Positions 19,701 to 27,982 of a stretch of 64,000 nucleotides of DNA are shown here, piece after piece. Each line of letters begins with the position of its first letter. Position 1 is the stretch's first letter. A model generated the notes under the pieces. That model was given only the letters and a program-made list of their open reading frames with translations, was not told where the DNA came from and made no database searches. The position numbers and the translations under genes are program-made. Source of the DNA: Yamadazyma tenuis (taxonomy: Eukaryota; Ascomycota; Pichiomycetes; Serinales; Debaryomycetaceae). Location of the stretch: positions 496,001 to 560,000 of the forward strand of contig NC_089462.1 in assembly GCF_029203305.1 (NCBI RefSeq), in the 5' to 3' direction.

Positions 19701-20006
19701 TCCACTAGGTTTAGCAAACCAGACAAGTACCAGTTCCACAGTACAGATGATCTTTCGGAGGAGGAAGCACTTGTGGTTGAGCTCATCTTCAAGTTCCCAT
19801 CGGACTTGGTCAAATTCAAACAACCTGTCAAAGAATTGATGTATCTCAAGAAGAACCACTCATACTTATTTACATATGAGCTTTTCATGAAGTTGATCAA
19901 GCTAATTGACAACTCCAGTTTCAACTTCAAGAAACGCAACTTTATCTTCAATCTTTTCATGGAAGATACAAACTTATTGGAGCTTTTGAGCAAGAAAAAG
20001 AAATAG
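16797..20006 (+). CDS. TSC11: TORC2 subunit Tsc11/Avo3 (Rictor homolog)
   Basis: A 1069-aa armadillo/HEAT-type scaffold, matching the Rictor family by its N-terminal region (QIKACGYKILKYCI, LEKIYAIKLIYRFLEV, GVIKALMHLLDDD, HAGGFNVLIRIL, LKEFVLDILLDVLGV). The mid region carries WDWDLILLVFEGP and RPFKFRF, and the C-terminal Rictor region carries LKFNPSISILSKFPKGEALLNEF and LWILGEI. Tsc11 binds Tor2 in TORC2 at the plasma membrane and controls Ypk kinases, sphingolipids and actin. I chose the ATG at 16797; an in-frame ATG at 16602 would add 65 residues of low-complexity translation inside a C/T-rich leader overlapping the repeats. S. cerevisiae Tsc11 is longer (about 1430 aa). It converges with the next gene across 64 bp. 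Confidence 0.85.
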   Translation: MDNRIRSISISSLKHDPEDVPLVESGRSPSWLLSETLQNFSIKDKDAPDNFNQIIIDNSNRLVELFTQYPSIKDDLMLQTIINKINFMFYSDVPQIKACGYKILKYCIANEDSLYILVQNRILIYLIITLSTDLSSDLEKIYAIKLIYRFLEVEKGSSYLSMGVIKALMHLLDDDLFIISNDLKHLIMELMLEVSVQNPQLIFHAGGFNVLIRILSSSSNIVILMNCLIIIIKLLEIDEFRQFFRNGYNLNSLLSLFDEELLGQATRQKIQKFQKVSFLLTIFLKNWNGLICCSLNNFQVLGNLINHLDGTDTKLKEFVLDILLDVLGVKSLLWLKNSAIGELLVKFNPKATFIYDSSEDDSNESDTHIIAHYMNHYKGLLTFVLIKLNLVERLITNLDTALNDKVILLLSNLFKFSKMYLPPDLNLDFSNKITLNSLIKISNYNLNSDYQNTRIPAKMLNLTPCIPKVEEADFKGIINGTKVLTIKEFGSWDWDLILLVFEGPMTNEKKFVDIMDKQPKFFKRLLSFYRPFKFRFCNLTIKTKDHRKILLVGTLIFEILTRFSNGLKYLYKNKIMIQISEIFAQIDPLSGIVARNPILSEKNLLQTLNIGYLKFVGKLSESENGLKLLNQWQFFQIIDNIIETSAESKANNFFVSSLFRYLKFDTYVTKNLVFKVLAVSNRQLKMKVIEFLPTYNLGTSATLKLICFNMYQKEFSESLVNYLYEFYSKDKDSNILRLTLKFNPSISILSKFPKGEALLNEFLLIPEGFTYLSKFDYVNTHFNSWLNDKQSFKIVQFYEYKLNKKMLPYFNVIEPVEYKFFLKNLLDTREGLNFFQSYNFETNFIEEFTKLIQTCLDRVLRKDTLTDTELRELKQNLWILGEINTSNFGIQLIPWEFFENFVESFIKCDNWVIKGMLFYQIGMLSLNSEGIEVLDESNWVIKYNKFNKFANFSYPKDLSLNLFNNTFTSTRFSKPDKYQFHSTDDLSEEEALVVELIFKFPSDLVKFKQPVKELMYLKKNHSYLFTYELFMKLIKLIDNSSFNFKKRNFIFNLFMEDTNLLELLSKKKK

Positions 20007-20070
20007 AAATAACGAAAATAACGACTGATGAACCCAAAATTAATGTACATTTATAACTAATCACCACCCA

Positions 20071-20679
20071 CTACTTCTCAATCTTTTCTAGCTTTTTCTT
20101 CTTTTTTCCCCCCATGTTGACGTGATTGTTCAAACTGGTATTCAAATTATCGAGAATATTATCCGGTTTTTTCAACCGATTATTACTAAAGTAGATCGGT
20201 TTGAACCTGGATAGCACCAAGTTGGAATAGTTTCTTCGTAACCAGAACTCGATATCTTCAGGATTCTTTTCGATATTCACCAGATCGTCGATTTGAAAGT
20301 CAGAGATAGATTCATCCAATAAAAGACTAAGCTTGAGCTTAGTGCTTACTTTTGCAGAATCAATGTCTTTCAACACCTCCAAGTCCTTCAAATTCGGGTT
20401 GAGTTCAACCACATTCTCAATTCTTGCCTGAAGCTCTTTGTCGTCCACTGGAGCCGGTTCTGACTCTGCTTCAGCTAGTATATCCAAAAGAGCATTATTT
20501 CGTCTTTTGTAGAAGTTCAAAAGCTCTCGCTGTCCGCGCTCTTCGGCAAACAATTTGGACAGCCGGTTGTACTTGGCTAGAAACGCCTCCTGAAGACGAT
20601 TGTACACCTTGCTGATGTCGCCCTCATTGATTTCAATCTCCTTTTCAAGAAGTTCGTCAAACAGAGACTCTTCCTTCAT
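20071..20679 (-). CDS. Small charged coiled-coil protein of unknown function
   Basis: A 202-aa protein with an ATG at 20679-20677. It is highly charged and predicted helical from composition: an N-terminal coiled-coil-like stretch (SLFDELLEKEIEINEGDISK to NRLSKLFAEERGQRELL), then FYKRRNNALLDILAEAE, and a lysine-rich C-terminal tail (GGKKKKKLEKIEK) that could act as a nuclear localisation signal. It shares a 77-bp divergent promoter with the chromatin gene ASF1. The spacing of the YNRLSKL...ELLNFYKRRN...LLD segment faintly recalls the INO80 subunit Ies3, but I cannot support that beyond a guess. No signal peptide or membrane segment. Confidence 0.75.
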   Translation of the reverse strand: MKEESLFDELLEKEIEINEGDISKVYNRLQEAFLAKYNRLSKLFAEERGQRELLNFYKRRNNALLDILAEAESEPAPVDDKELQARIENVVELNPNLKDLEVLKDIDSAKVSTKLKLSLLLDESISDFQIDDLVNIEKNPEDIEFWLRRNYSNLVLSRFKPIYFSNNRLKKPDNILDNLNTSLNNHVNMGGKKKKKLEKIEK

Positions 20680-20736
20680 GGTGGTTCAAAAGTTGAAAAG
20701 TTCGCACGGTGCGAAACTGAAACTTCACCTAAACCA

Positions 20737-20742
20737 ACGCGT
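20737..20742. promoter_or_regulatory. MCB element (ACGCGT) at ASF1
   Basis: A perfect MluI cell-cycle box 15 bp upstream of the ASF1 ATG, inside the 77-bp divergent promoter. MCB elements bind MBF (Mbp1/Swi6) and drive G1/S transcription in yeasts. The 11-bp context CAACGCGTCTA is shared with the MCB at MCM2. Confidence 0.55.
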
Positions 20743-20756
20743 CTATTCCCCCAGCA

Positions 20757-21494
20757 ATGTCGATAGTATCGTTATTAGGGATTGAAGTATTGAATAACCC
20801 TGCCAAGTTCTCGGACCCGTACGAGTTTGAGATCACATTTGAGTGCTTGGAACCGTTGAAGGATGACTTGGAGTGGAAATTAACCTATGTGGGCTCGTCG
20901 CGGTCGTTGGATCACGACCAAGAGTTGGACTCAATTTTAGTCGGACCAGTGCCGATCGGTGTCAACAAGTTTGTGTTCCAGGCGGACCCGCCATCGCCGG
21001 AGCTCATTCCCGCCAGTGAGTTGGTGAGTGTAACGGTGATTTTGTTGAGCTGTTCGTATGCTGAAAGAGAGTTTGTCAGAGTTGGATACTACGTGAACAA
21101 CGAGTACGACACGGAAGAATTGCGGGAAAACCCGCCGGCCAAAGTGCAAGTGGACCGTGTGGTACGGAACATCTTGGCCGAAAAGCCTCGTGTCACCCGG
21201 TTCAATATCGTATGGGATAATGAAGGTGCTACCGACGAGTATCCACCAGAGCAACAGGTGGATGAGGATGAAGACGACGACGAAGACGAGGAAGACGACG
21301 GCGATGAGGAGGTCGACGACGATGATGTCGAGACCGTCAACGACAAAAAGGATGAAGATGAGGAGGAAGACATTGAAGAAGATATAGAGGATGAGGAGGA
21401 GGAAGACATCGACATCGAGGAAGGTGAGCCCGCATCCAAAGCCGACGACGAAGACGAGCCCGCGTCCAAAGCCGACACTCCGGTGGACGCATAG
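20757..21494 (+). CDS. ASF1: Histone H3-H4 chaperone Asf1
   Basis: A 245-aa nuclear histone chaperone that binds H3-H4 and supports replication-coupled assembly and H3K56 acetylation. The first 155 residues are the conserved Ig-like Asf1 core ([88 protein letters not shown]). The rest is a long acidic tail of Asp/Glu runs (about residues 165-235), as in S. cerevisiae Asf1 (279 aa). A perfect MCB in the promoter fits S-phase expression. It converges with the following gene across 99 bp. Confidence 0.97.
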   Translation: MSIVSLLGIEVLNNPAKFSDPYEFEITFECLEPLKDDLEWKLTYVGSSRSLDHDQELDSILVGPVPIGVNKFVFQADPPSPELIPASELVSVTVILLSCSYAEREFVRVGYYVNNEYDTEELRENPPAKVQVDRVVRNILAEKPRVTRFNIVWDNEGATDEYPPEQQVDEDEDDDEDEEDDGDEEVDDDDVETVNDKKDEDEEEDIEEDIEDEEEEDIDIEEGEPASKADDEDEPASKADTPVDA

Positions 21495-21593
21495 CACTGT
21501 AATATATCATAATAATACAATTGTACCGAGCAGTAGTAGTTGTGCGCATTTGGTTGCAAAATTGTTTCTTATTCGTGTCTCATAATCTATAGT

Positions 21594-22862
21594 CTATAGT
21601 TGTTCCCACACTGCGTTCAAACAGCTGGAAACCGCATGAATAACGTCACGGTCTTCATGGGTGCTTACCCATCGGTCTGGATGCCATCGCAACCGTTCTT
21701 TTCGTACTAGTTCGGTCAATGTCTCATCTTTAAGCCGGATAAATTCGTAGAACCCAAGCACCGATTCCGCCGAAATCGCCTCGAGAATCTCTGCCTTCAG
21801 CGACGGCACATTTAGAAGCGGCACCTGGAAGCTTGCCATGTATTTGCGGCGGATCTCAAGACGGTTTTCCTTGGGGTCTTCTGGAGGTGCACAAAGATAC
21901 GGATCTGTGGCACGAGGATTAGAACTGTCTTCCTGGTCGAATTCAATGCGCTGGTCGGCGATGTGCACTTCGCTGTCGTTGGTGATATCGGCGACGATTT
22001 CGTACTGGTGGTCGGTGGGGATGAGGCGGTAGCCGTTGACGGACGGTAGCACCGGGTGGTGGGGCGAGCTGGGGGACGAGCCGGCCAGGCGGTTGGACGA
22101 GTCGTCCAGTCCCACGGGCGACGCAGCACCGGCAGACACGTCGGCCCCATAGGCGGCGCTTGGCGACAGTTCTGGCGACGGGGCCCGTGAGTTGGACGGC
22201 GTGCTCTGAGAAATAGGCGTCGACTGCAGCTCCAACGCCGCAAACGGCATCGGCAGACTCGTTTCCACGTCCAGGTCATGCTGGTACTGCTGGTAGTCGT
22301 GGAACTCGTACGATACCTCGCTGACGGTGGTCTTCACCGAGTGCGACAAGTTCAAAAGGTGTTTCTTGTTGGAGATGGGTGTGGCATCGGTGAGAAACTT
22401 CAATTTCTTCTTGGCCGGCACCGGGCACGGCGTGGAGTCCGAGTTGGAGAAGCTGAGCTTGAAGTTCAGTAGCAGTGTATCCGTGTGAGAGCACACTGAC
22501 ATCGAGTCAGATTTTTGTGATGGTTGTGAATGGGTAGACCGACTGTGGAACGACGTAGGTGTCACCATGTCCACATCCGACACATTTGCCCGCTTGCGCT
22601 TGCCGACAAACACAGGGCGGCTGGTCACGTGTGGAGTGTGGGCGGCATTGTCTTCTTCGTCGTCGCTCGAGTTCGAGTTGTCAATGGTATCATTTCCCAC
22701 CTCCAAGTCTTCTTCGTGGATGTCGGAAAGATTGTTGATGTTCAAGTTGTCGAACTGCTTGATGGGCGATAGGAACGACGAATTGGTGGGGGTCAGTGAG
22801 CCGACGTTGCTGAGGTCGATGTCGAACGACGAGTTTGTGTCGTCATTGCTGGAGTCTTCCAT
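21594..22862 (-). CDS. Uncharacterised fungal protein with J-like/NFKBIL1-like C-terminus
   Basis: A 422-aa protein with an ATG at 22862-22860. The first two thirds are low-complexity and Ser/Pro/Asp-rich, with a probable nuclear localisation signal (VGKRKRANVSD, AKKKLKF) and many SP/TP sites (SLTPTN, FLSPIKQ, DMVTPTSFH, RAPSPELSP). The last about 80 residues are the likely folded part: DPKENRLEIRRKYMASF, then RLKDETLTELVRKERLRWHPDRW and VSSCLNAVWEQL. The ERLRWHPDRW motif with trailing helices resembles the short J-like C-terminal region of NF-kB-inhibitor-like (NFKBIL1) fungal proteins. The RWHPDRW motif is not a canonical HPD J domain with preserved upstream helices. Function unknown; nuclear location is inferred. 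Confidence 0.72.
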   Translation of the reverse strand: MEDSSNDDTNSSFDIDLSNVGSLTPTNSSFLSPIKQFDNLNINNLSDIHEEDLEVGNDTIDNSNSSDDEEDNAAHTPHVTSRPVFVGKRKRANVSDVDMVTPTSFHSRSTHSQPSQKSDSMSVCSHTDTLLLNFKLSFSNSDSTPCPVPAKKKLKFLTDATPISNKKHLLNLSHSVKTTVSEVSYEFHDYQQYQHDLDVETSLPMPFAALELQSTPISQSTPSNSRAPSPELSPSAAYGADVSAGAASPVGLDDSSNRLAGSSPSSPHHPVLPSVNGYRLIPTDHQYEIVADITNDSEVHIADQRIEFDQEDSSNPRATDPYLCAPPEDPKENRLEIRRKYMASFQVPLLNVPSLKAEILEAISAESVLGFYEFIRLKDETLTELVRKERLRWHPDRWVSTHEDRDVIHAVSSCLNAVWEQL

Positions 22863-23294
22863 GGCACATAGTTTGTTTACAAAGTACTAGGACATGAAAC
22901 AACCGTGCGCGGTGGGGTGTGCGCGTACCGCACCGTGCCAGCTCGCACAGGCGCCCGGTCTGGTCATGTGCGAGCAGCACAGCGCCGCCACCGTCATAGC
23001 GGGTGCTAGATGGTCATCACCTATACAACCCACCAACCACCAATACCTATACGCCATATATACGAATACAAACACCAGCACCAAGAACCTCCATATATCC
23101 CCCTGACCCTGGTCACATTTTTCCACCCCTTTACTTCTTCCCGCAGTCCCACCGTTCCACCCCGAACTCAATCACCCAACTTCGCACCCACCATAACCTC
23201 CTGCACGCGTGTCTGTTCCACAATCTCAGGGATCGCTTATCACCATCAATCTCGCACATTTTTTCACTTCATCTTATCAACCTTCCCCTATTTT
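22863..23294. other. Intergenic region with GC-rich inverted repeats
   Basis: About 430 bp of shared promoter between the J-like ORF and the auxin-efflux-like carrier. Near 22906-22990 it is very GC-rich, with an 8-bp perfect inverted repeat CTCGCACA (22942-22949) / TGTGCGAG (22967-22974). The remainder is a long C/T-rich leader. An open frame continues upstream of the carrier ATG but looks like leader sequence. Confidence 0.5.
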
Positions 23295-24620
23295 ATGCAG
23301 ATTTCCAAGAATCAAGCTGCCGAACTATCGTATATCGACATCACCCGCTTGACGTTTGAAGCCGTCATGCAAGTGGTGATCATCTGCCTTGCCGGCTTTT
23401 TTGCGGCCAAATCGGGCCTCTTGAACACAAACGGACAAAAAGTTATTTCATCCTTAAACGTCGACTTGTTCACTCCTTGCTTGGTGTTCAGCAAGTTGGC
23501 GCCCTCGTTGTCGTTCAAAAAAATGGTCGACATCATCGTCATCCCCATTTTCTTCTGCTTATCCACTTCCATATCGTATGTTTCTTCTCGCTTCATGGGC
23601 AGAATACTACACTTGAATGAGCCAGAAACTGATTTCGTGACGGCCATGGGCGTGTTTGGAAACTCAAACTCGTTACCGGTGTCGTTGACGTTGTCTTTGG
23701 CATATACATTGCCCGATCTTTTCTGGGACGATATCGAAGGTGATACCAGCGACCAAGTGGCTTCTCGAGGAATACTATATTTGCTTATATTCCAGCAATT
23801 GGGCCAGATTTTACGGTGGTCCTGGGGCTACAACAAGTTGTTGCGCACGCGATCCCATGAAGAATTGACAACCTACCACAACATCAAAAGTGACAACGAG
23901 TCAGCTGACGGCACCGGCTCCAGCGACAATGGAGAATCCCGGTCATTATTGGCAGACCAATCGTCCAGGATGTTAACGTTTACGCAGGCTGTAGACGACT
24001 CGTCCGACGACTCTTCCGACGACTCATCCATGCCACCACCAACGGGTGTGTGGGCCAAGATCCGGGAAAATAAGTATTTGCAGCAATTTTTGGGGTTCAT
24101 GAATCCTCCACTTTATGCCATGTTAATTTCAATTCTCGTGGCATCGGTGCCCCAGTTGCAACGGTTGTTTTTCACCAAGGGAACGTTTATGTCCAACACC
24201 GTCACCAAAGCCGTCAGTCAGCTTGGATCGGTGTCGATTCCCTTGATCTTGATAGTGTTGGGTTCCAACTTGTACCCATCGAACGACATTCCACCTCCTT
24301 CCCGCCATTACAACAAGATCATTTTCGGGGCGTTGTTGTCACGGATGCTTCTCCCGTCGTTGGTGCTTCTTCCGGTGATCACGTTGTGTGTACGGTTTTT
24401 CAAAATCAGCATTTTGGACGACCCCATTTTCTTGCTTGTGGCGTTCATTTTGACGACATCGCCGCCGGCCATTCAGCTTAGTCAGATCACCCAGTTGAAC
24501 GGGATCTATCAGAAGGAGATGTCGGGGGTGTTGTTTTGGGGATACGTGGTGTTTTCGCTTCCTTCCACCATATTTATTGTGGTGGTGAGTTTGGAGGTGT
24601 TGAAGTGGGCCAACCCATAG
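23295..24620 (+). CDS. Auxin-efflux-carrier-like membrane protein (PIN/AEC superfamily, Ecm3/YNL095C type)
   Basis: A 441-aa multi-pass membrane protein. Two hydrophobic blocks of about five segments each (residues about 20-180 and 275-440) flank a hydrophilic, acidic Ser-rich loop (DDSSDDSSDDSSMPPP). Typical family features are the N-terminal block (FEAVMQVVIICLAGFFAAKSGLL, SLNVDLFTPCLVFSKLAPSL), the GVFGNSNSLPVSL motif, the second block NPPLYAMLISILVASVP and the terminal TTSPPAIQLSQITQLNG. S. cerevisiae relatives Ecm3 and YNL095C have the same split plan; transport substrate is unknown. I chose the ATG at 23295. The frame is open further upstream (from 23010), but that part reads as a C/T-rich leader. 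It lies upstream of RHB1 on the same strand. Confidence 0.9.
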   Translation: MQISKNQAAELSYIDITRLTFEAVMQVVIICLAGFFAAKSGLLNTNGQKVISSLNVDLFTPCLVFSKLAPSLSFKKMVDIIVIPIFFCLSTSISYVSSRFMGRILHLNEPETDFVTAMGVFGNSNSLPVSLTLSLAYTLPDLFWDDIEGDTSDQVASRGILYLLIFQQLGQILRWSWGYNKLLRTRSHEELTTYHNIKSDNESADGTGSSDNGESRSLLADQSSRMLTFTQAVDDSSDDSSDDSSMPPPTGVWAKIRENKYLQQFLGFMNPPLYAMLISILVASVPQLQRLFFTKGTFMSNTVTKAVSQLGSVSIPLILIVLGSNLYPSNDIPPPSRHYNKIIFGALLSRMLLPSLVLLPVITLCVRFFKISILDDPIFLLVAFILTTSPPAIQLSQITQLNGIYQKEMSGVLFWGYVVFSLPSTIFIVVVSLEVLKWANP

Positions 24621-25057
24621 GGGCTTTGACCCCATAGGTTGAGGTCCTTCTGACCTTCAAAACTCAACTTCACCAAGCTGTTTCTGTACTACAACTATGA
24701 GAAACACCTTACGCATTAGTTGCAGCCATTATTCGCAGCAATGCGACAGTTTATAGAAATTCATTGCTTTAACTACCATCTGTGCCAACCGCCCTCTCAA
24801 TTACCTCCCACCTCCCTCTCATTCGGCCTACCCTCCCACCTCCCGCTTCACACCTACAATCTTCCCTGTCACACCCTACCATTTTCCTGCTCTTCTCATG
24901 GCATCGCATCTCATCCCATCCCGCGGCCTCGTCCGCGCACCACAATTAGTCGCACTTTTCCATCTTAAACTCCTTCTTCTTTTGCAGAACCACCAGAACA
25001 CCCGTTGTTAATCCCTAATCCCTCCCGTCGACCCCCATCCCCCGCTTCGTCGTTACT
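24621..25057 (+). promoter_or_regulatory. C/T-rich RHB1 5' region
   Basis: About 437 bp between the carrier stop and the RHB1 ATG. The second half is strongly C/T-rich on the + strand (roughly 24780-25050), a pattern common in yeast promoters and leaders. No gene or RNA is seen. Confidence 0.4.
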
Positions 25058-25606
25058 ATGGTCAAAGCTAGAAAGTTCGCCGTGGTGGGCTCCCGGTCAG
25101 TTGGCAAGTCCTCCATGATTGTCCGGTTCGTGGAAGACTACTTTGTCGAATCCTACTATCCCACCATCGAAAACCAGTTCAGCAAAAACGTCACCTACAA
25201 GAACCAAGAGTACGAAATCGAGATTTTGGACACCGCTGGACAAGACGAGTTCAGCATGATAAATGAAAAACATTTGGTGGGAATTCACGGATACGTTCTC
25301 GTATACTCGGTTACATCCATTCAGTCGTTCCAAGTCATAGAAGTCATCCGTGACAAAATCCTTAACTCCACCGGCAGTGAGTCCATTCCCATGGTGTTGG
25401 TGGGCAATAAATGTGATTTAAATTATCAGAGACAAGTGGAAACATCTGAGGGTGAAGCGTTGGCCAAGTCCTTCAACTGCAAATTTTTAGAGACGTCCGT
25501 CAAGGACAACTTAAATATCGCCAAGAGTTTTGAGTGTCTTATCGACCAGATTGAGGCCATCCAAAATCCGGTGGCCAAACCTGAGCCCAAGTGTGTGGTA
25601 ATGTAG
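25058..25606 (+). CDS. RHB1: Rheb-family small GTPase Rhb1
   Basis: A 182-aa farnesylated GTPase. The P-loop is GSRSVGKS (11-18), with Arg at the position equivalent to Ras G12, a Rheb hallmark. The switch I Thr is in YYPTIEN (T36), DTAGQDEFS is at 58-66 and NKCD at about 117-120, and the C-terminal CAAX box is CVVM (179-182). Rheb proteins act with TORC1 and, in yeasts, in arginine and lysine uptake. S. cerevisiae Rhb1 is slightly longer (209 aa). It sits 148 bp upstream of YND1, separated by a GC-rich spacer with a C14 run. Confidence 0.96.
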   Translation: MVKARKFAVVGSRSVGKSSMIVRFVEDYFVESYYPTIENQFSKNVTYKNQEYEIEILDTAGQDEFSMINEKHLVGIHGYVLVYSVTSIQSFQVIEVIRDKILNSTGSESIPMVLVGNKCDLNYQRQVETSEGEALAKSFNCKFLETSVKDNLNIAKSFECLIDQIEAIQNPVAKPEPKCVVM

Positions 25607-25686
25607 TTTATGGGTTATGATGATAATGAAGCGGCCGGGCGCGCCCCAGAGCCACCGCCAGCCCGCACACCACCCGCGTGCCCCGG

Positions 25687-25700
25687 CCCCCCCCCCCCCC
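25687..25700 (+). repeat. Poly-C tract (C14) in a GC-rich spacer
   Basis: Fourteen consecutive C at the end of a roughly 75-bp, very GC-rich spacer (from 25630) between RHB1 and YND1. Such runs are prone to slippage and to sequencing-length error. Confidence 0.85.
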
Positions 25701-25754
25701 ACCTGTTTGTTTCAGTAATACACGAAATTCACTAGTGCGCATTTTCTTTACAGC

Positions 25755-27929
25755 ATGAAGAAAGGCCCTATCGCCAACAGTGACAATATTCCCTATGACT
25801 ACATCGTCATCATCGACCTGGGCTCCAAGGGCTCACGAGTGTTTGTCTACAACTGGCTCAACCCATCTCACGCTTTGAAGGGTCTGGTGGACTTGAATCA
25901 GTACCAGTCGTTTAAAGACTTTAAACTCGTGAAGTCGGCCACTACCCAAGACAATGGTACTACCCCCGAATCCGACGACGAGGACCAGGACAACTCGGAC
26001 TCGGACTCGGACTCGGACCCGGACTCCAACTCCGGCTCCAAGCCCCAAAAACAAAAACAAAAACCAACCAAACAAAAACTGTACAAAGCCCGACTCCCCA
26101 AAGTCAACTCCAACAAAAAATGGAAACACAAGGTCAAACCCGGCATCTCCACCTTTAACCTCAGTCCACAGAAAATAGGAAACCACCACCTCAGGCCACT
26201 TTTGGCGGTGGCCAGCCGCGTGGTCCCCAAGTCCCAGCACCACCGTACCCCCATATTCTTACACTCCACCGCCGGAATGCGTCTTTTGACCCCCACCGAA
26301 CAACAGAAGATCTTGGACACCGTGTGTGAGTATTTCCAGCTGAACTCCGACTTCTTCTTGCCGGACTGTGCCTCTCACATCAATGTCATTGAGGGTGATG
26401 TCGAAGGGCTCTACGGGTGGTTGGCCATCAACTATCTTGTGGGCGCATTTGACGATCCCCAGAACCACCAGCACGGCAAGAACCACACGACCTACGGGCT
26501 CTTGGATATGGGTGGCGCCTCCACTCAGGTTGTGTTTCAGCCCAACCACTCCGAGATCACCGAGCACCAGAACAACTTGTACAATGTGAGCTTGTGCCAG
26601 CTTCCTAAACTCAAGCACCTGCAACCAGACAACGCGGTGGGCAAGTACTTGAGGCCTTCTCCGTTGGCCTTTAGCGTTTACTCCGATTCGTTCTTGGGGT
26701 TGGGAATGTCGCAGGCCTATACCAAGTTTTTGGGGTTTTTGGTTGCAAATTCCCCCACAAAACCCGGGGTCTTCTATAACCCGCCAATTTCAGACCCCTG
26801 CTTGCCCAAGGGATACGTCAGCAACTTGAAGTTGGGCGACGACAGGTATGATTTCACCGGTGACTCCAACTTCGAAACGTGCTTGAACTCCATCTTCCCC
26901 ATTTTGTCCCAAAGCTCCTACCGCTCCAGTTCGCCACATTCAGGGAATTGCAAGCAGGACAATGATGACAGCAAGGTCAGCTCGTGTCTCTTGAACGACT
27001 TGATTCCGGCGTTTGACTTTGACATCAACCATTTCTATGGGGTGAGTGGATACTGGTATGCTATTTCCACCTTGATGCTGTACAACCAGCCCCAACTATC
27101 CCCAAGAGTCGAGAAACACCCTACCGATACTGAATACGACTACAAAGTGATTTCCGAAAACACCAAGAATATCTGCTCTAAGTCGTACAGTGAATTGATA
27201 GATCTAAATAAAATGAGACCTGAGAGTCAGCAGCTTTCCACCGAAGAATTGACCAACTTGTGTTTCAAGTCGTCGTGGATCTTGAACTTTTTGCATTTGG
27301 GTCTTGGGTTTCCTCGATTTGGCATTGACGAAATTAAGCAGGACGACAAGTTCAAGTCGTTGCGGTTGGTGGATAAAATCAAAGGGTCCGAGTTCTCCTG
27401 GACTTTGGGAAGAGCCATTCTTTACGCCAATGATGAATATGTTGAAGCCTTCAACAACTATACGCTGCAGAACTCGGTGGCATCTCCCAGCCTCTTGGCT
27501 CGTGCTGGGTTCACCTACACGCCGTCTCCTAATTCCTTTCACTACGGAAGCGAACAGAACGGAGTGGCCAAAAGACCCCAGTTTGTGAAGCCCGTTCCTA
27601 ATGCCAAGTACAATTACTATGACTACGAGAAGAGTAGCAGTAAGGGCAAAAACGAACTGAAATGGGATATCGAGCCTCATCGGTGGTATGGAGGGTTTAT
27701 GTTTTTAGTGTTGTTGAGTCTTATATTCTGGCTCCTTTTGGGACTGAAAGGCCGGTCTAGGATTGTTGTACGCATAAAAAATGACTATCAGAAGGCAAAG
27801 GACATGGTGCTGTCGTGGACTAATCACACCTATCAACGGGTCAGCGACGTGGAGATTGGTGAGTATCAGCTTCAAAATTTGGAAGTTCCAACGCCGTCAC
27901 CTCCGGCAAACTTTGTCATTGGGGAGTAG
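25755..27929 (+). CDS. YND1: Golgi apyrase Ynd1 (nucleoside di/triphosphatase)
   Basis: A 724-aa GDA1/CD39 family enzyme that hydrolyses nucleoside diphosphates and triphosphates made during glycosylation in the Golgi lumen. Apyrase motifs: ACR1 IIDxGSKGSR (about 20-29), ACR2-like FLHSTAGMRLL (about 174-184), ACR3 VIEGDVEGLYGWLAINYL, ACR4 GLLDMGGASTQVVF, ACR5 SWTLGRAILYA. One C-terminal membrane segment (WYGGFMFLVLLSLIFWLLLG, about 646-665) is followed by a cytosolic tail, as in yeast Ynd1. An acidic Asp-Ser repeat and then a Lys/Gln-rich patch (about residues 70-115) are inserted between ACR1 and ACR2. CTG codon 22 (25818-25820) lies inside ACR1 where S. cerevisiae has Ala, so Ser is more plausible than Leu. 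It converges with the monooxygenase gene across 53 bp. Confidence 0.93.
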   Translation: MKKGPIANSDNIPYDYIVIIDLGSKGSRVFVYNWLNPSHALKGLVDLNQYQSFKDFKLVKSATTQDNGTTPESDDEDQDNSDSDSDSDPDSNSGSKPQKQKQKPTKQKLYKARLPKVNSNKKWKHKVKPGISTFNLSPQKIGNHHLRPLLAVASRVVPKSQHHRTPIFLHSTAGMRLLTPTEQQKILDTVCEYFQLNSDFFLPDCASHINVIEGDVEGLYGWLAINYLVGAFDDPQNHQHGKNHTTYGLLDMGGASTQVVFQPNHSEITEHQNNLYNVSLCQLPKLKHLQPDNAVGKYLRPSPLAFSVYSDSFLGLGMSQAYTKFLGFLVANSPTKPGVFYNPPISDPCLPKGYVSNLKLGDDRYDFTGDSNFETCLNSIFPILSQSSYRSSSPHSGNCKQDNDDSKVSSCLLNDLIPAFDFDINHFYGVSGYWYAISTLMLYNQPQLSPRVEKHPTDTEYDYKVISENTKNICSKSYSELIDLNKMRPESQQLSTEELTNLCFKSSWILNFLHLGLGFPRFGIDEIKQDDKFKSLRLVDKIKGSEFSWTLGRAILYANDEYVEAFNNYTLQNSVASPSLLARAGFTYTPSPNSFHYGSEQNGVAKRPQFVKPVPNAKYNYYDYEKSSSKGKNELKWDIEPHRWYGGFMFLVLLSLIFWLLLGLKGRSRIVVRIKNDYQKAKDMVLSWTNHTYQRVSDVEIGEYQLQNLEVPTPSPPANFVIGE

Positions 27930-27982
27930 ACTACTTGAGATTAATCTAAACTTGTCTTGTCTAACAATATAAATATATAACC

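Noticed and set aside
22894..23106. Small Cys-containing ORF (CAVGCART, PCQ, CEQH)
   Set aside because: The Cys spacing is not a known zinc-finger pattern and the region is GC-rich and hairpin-prone; likely chance.
23010..23294. N-terminal extension of the auxin-efflux-like carrier
   Set aside because: C/T-rich leader composition; the family N-terminus begins shortly after the ATG at 23295.
25630..25660. NotI/AscI-like string (GCGGCCGGGCGCGCC), considered as vector contamination
   Set aside because: The flanks continue smoothly from RHB1 into YND1 and the NotI site is imperfect; more likely native GC-rich sequence.
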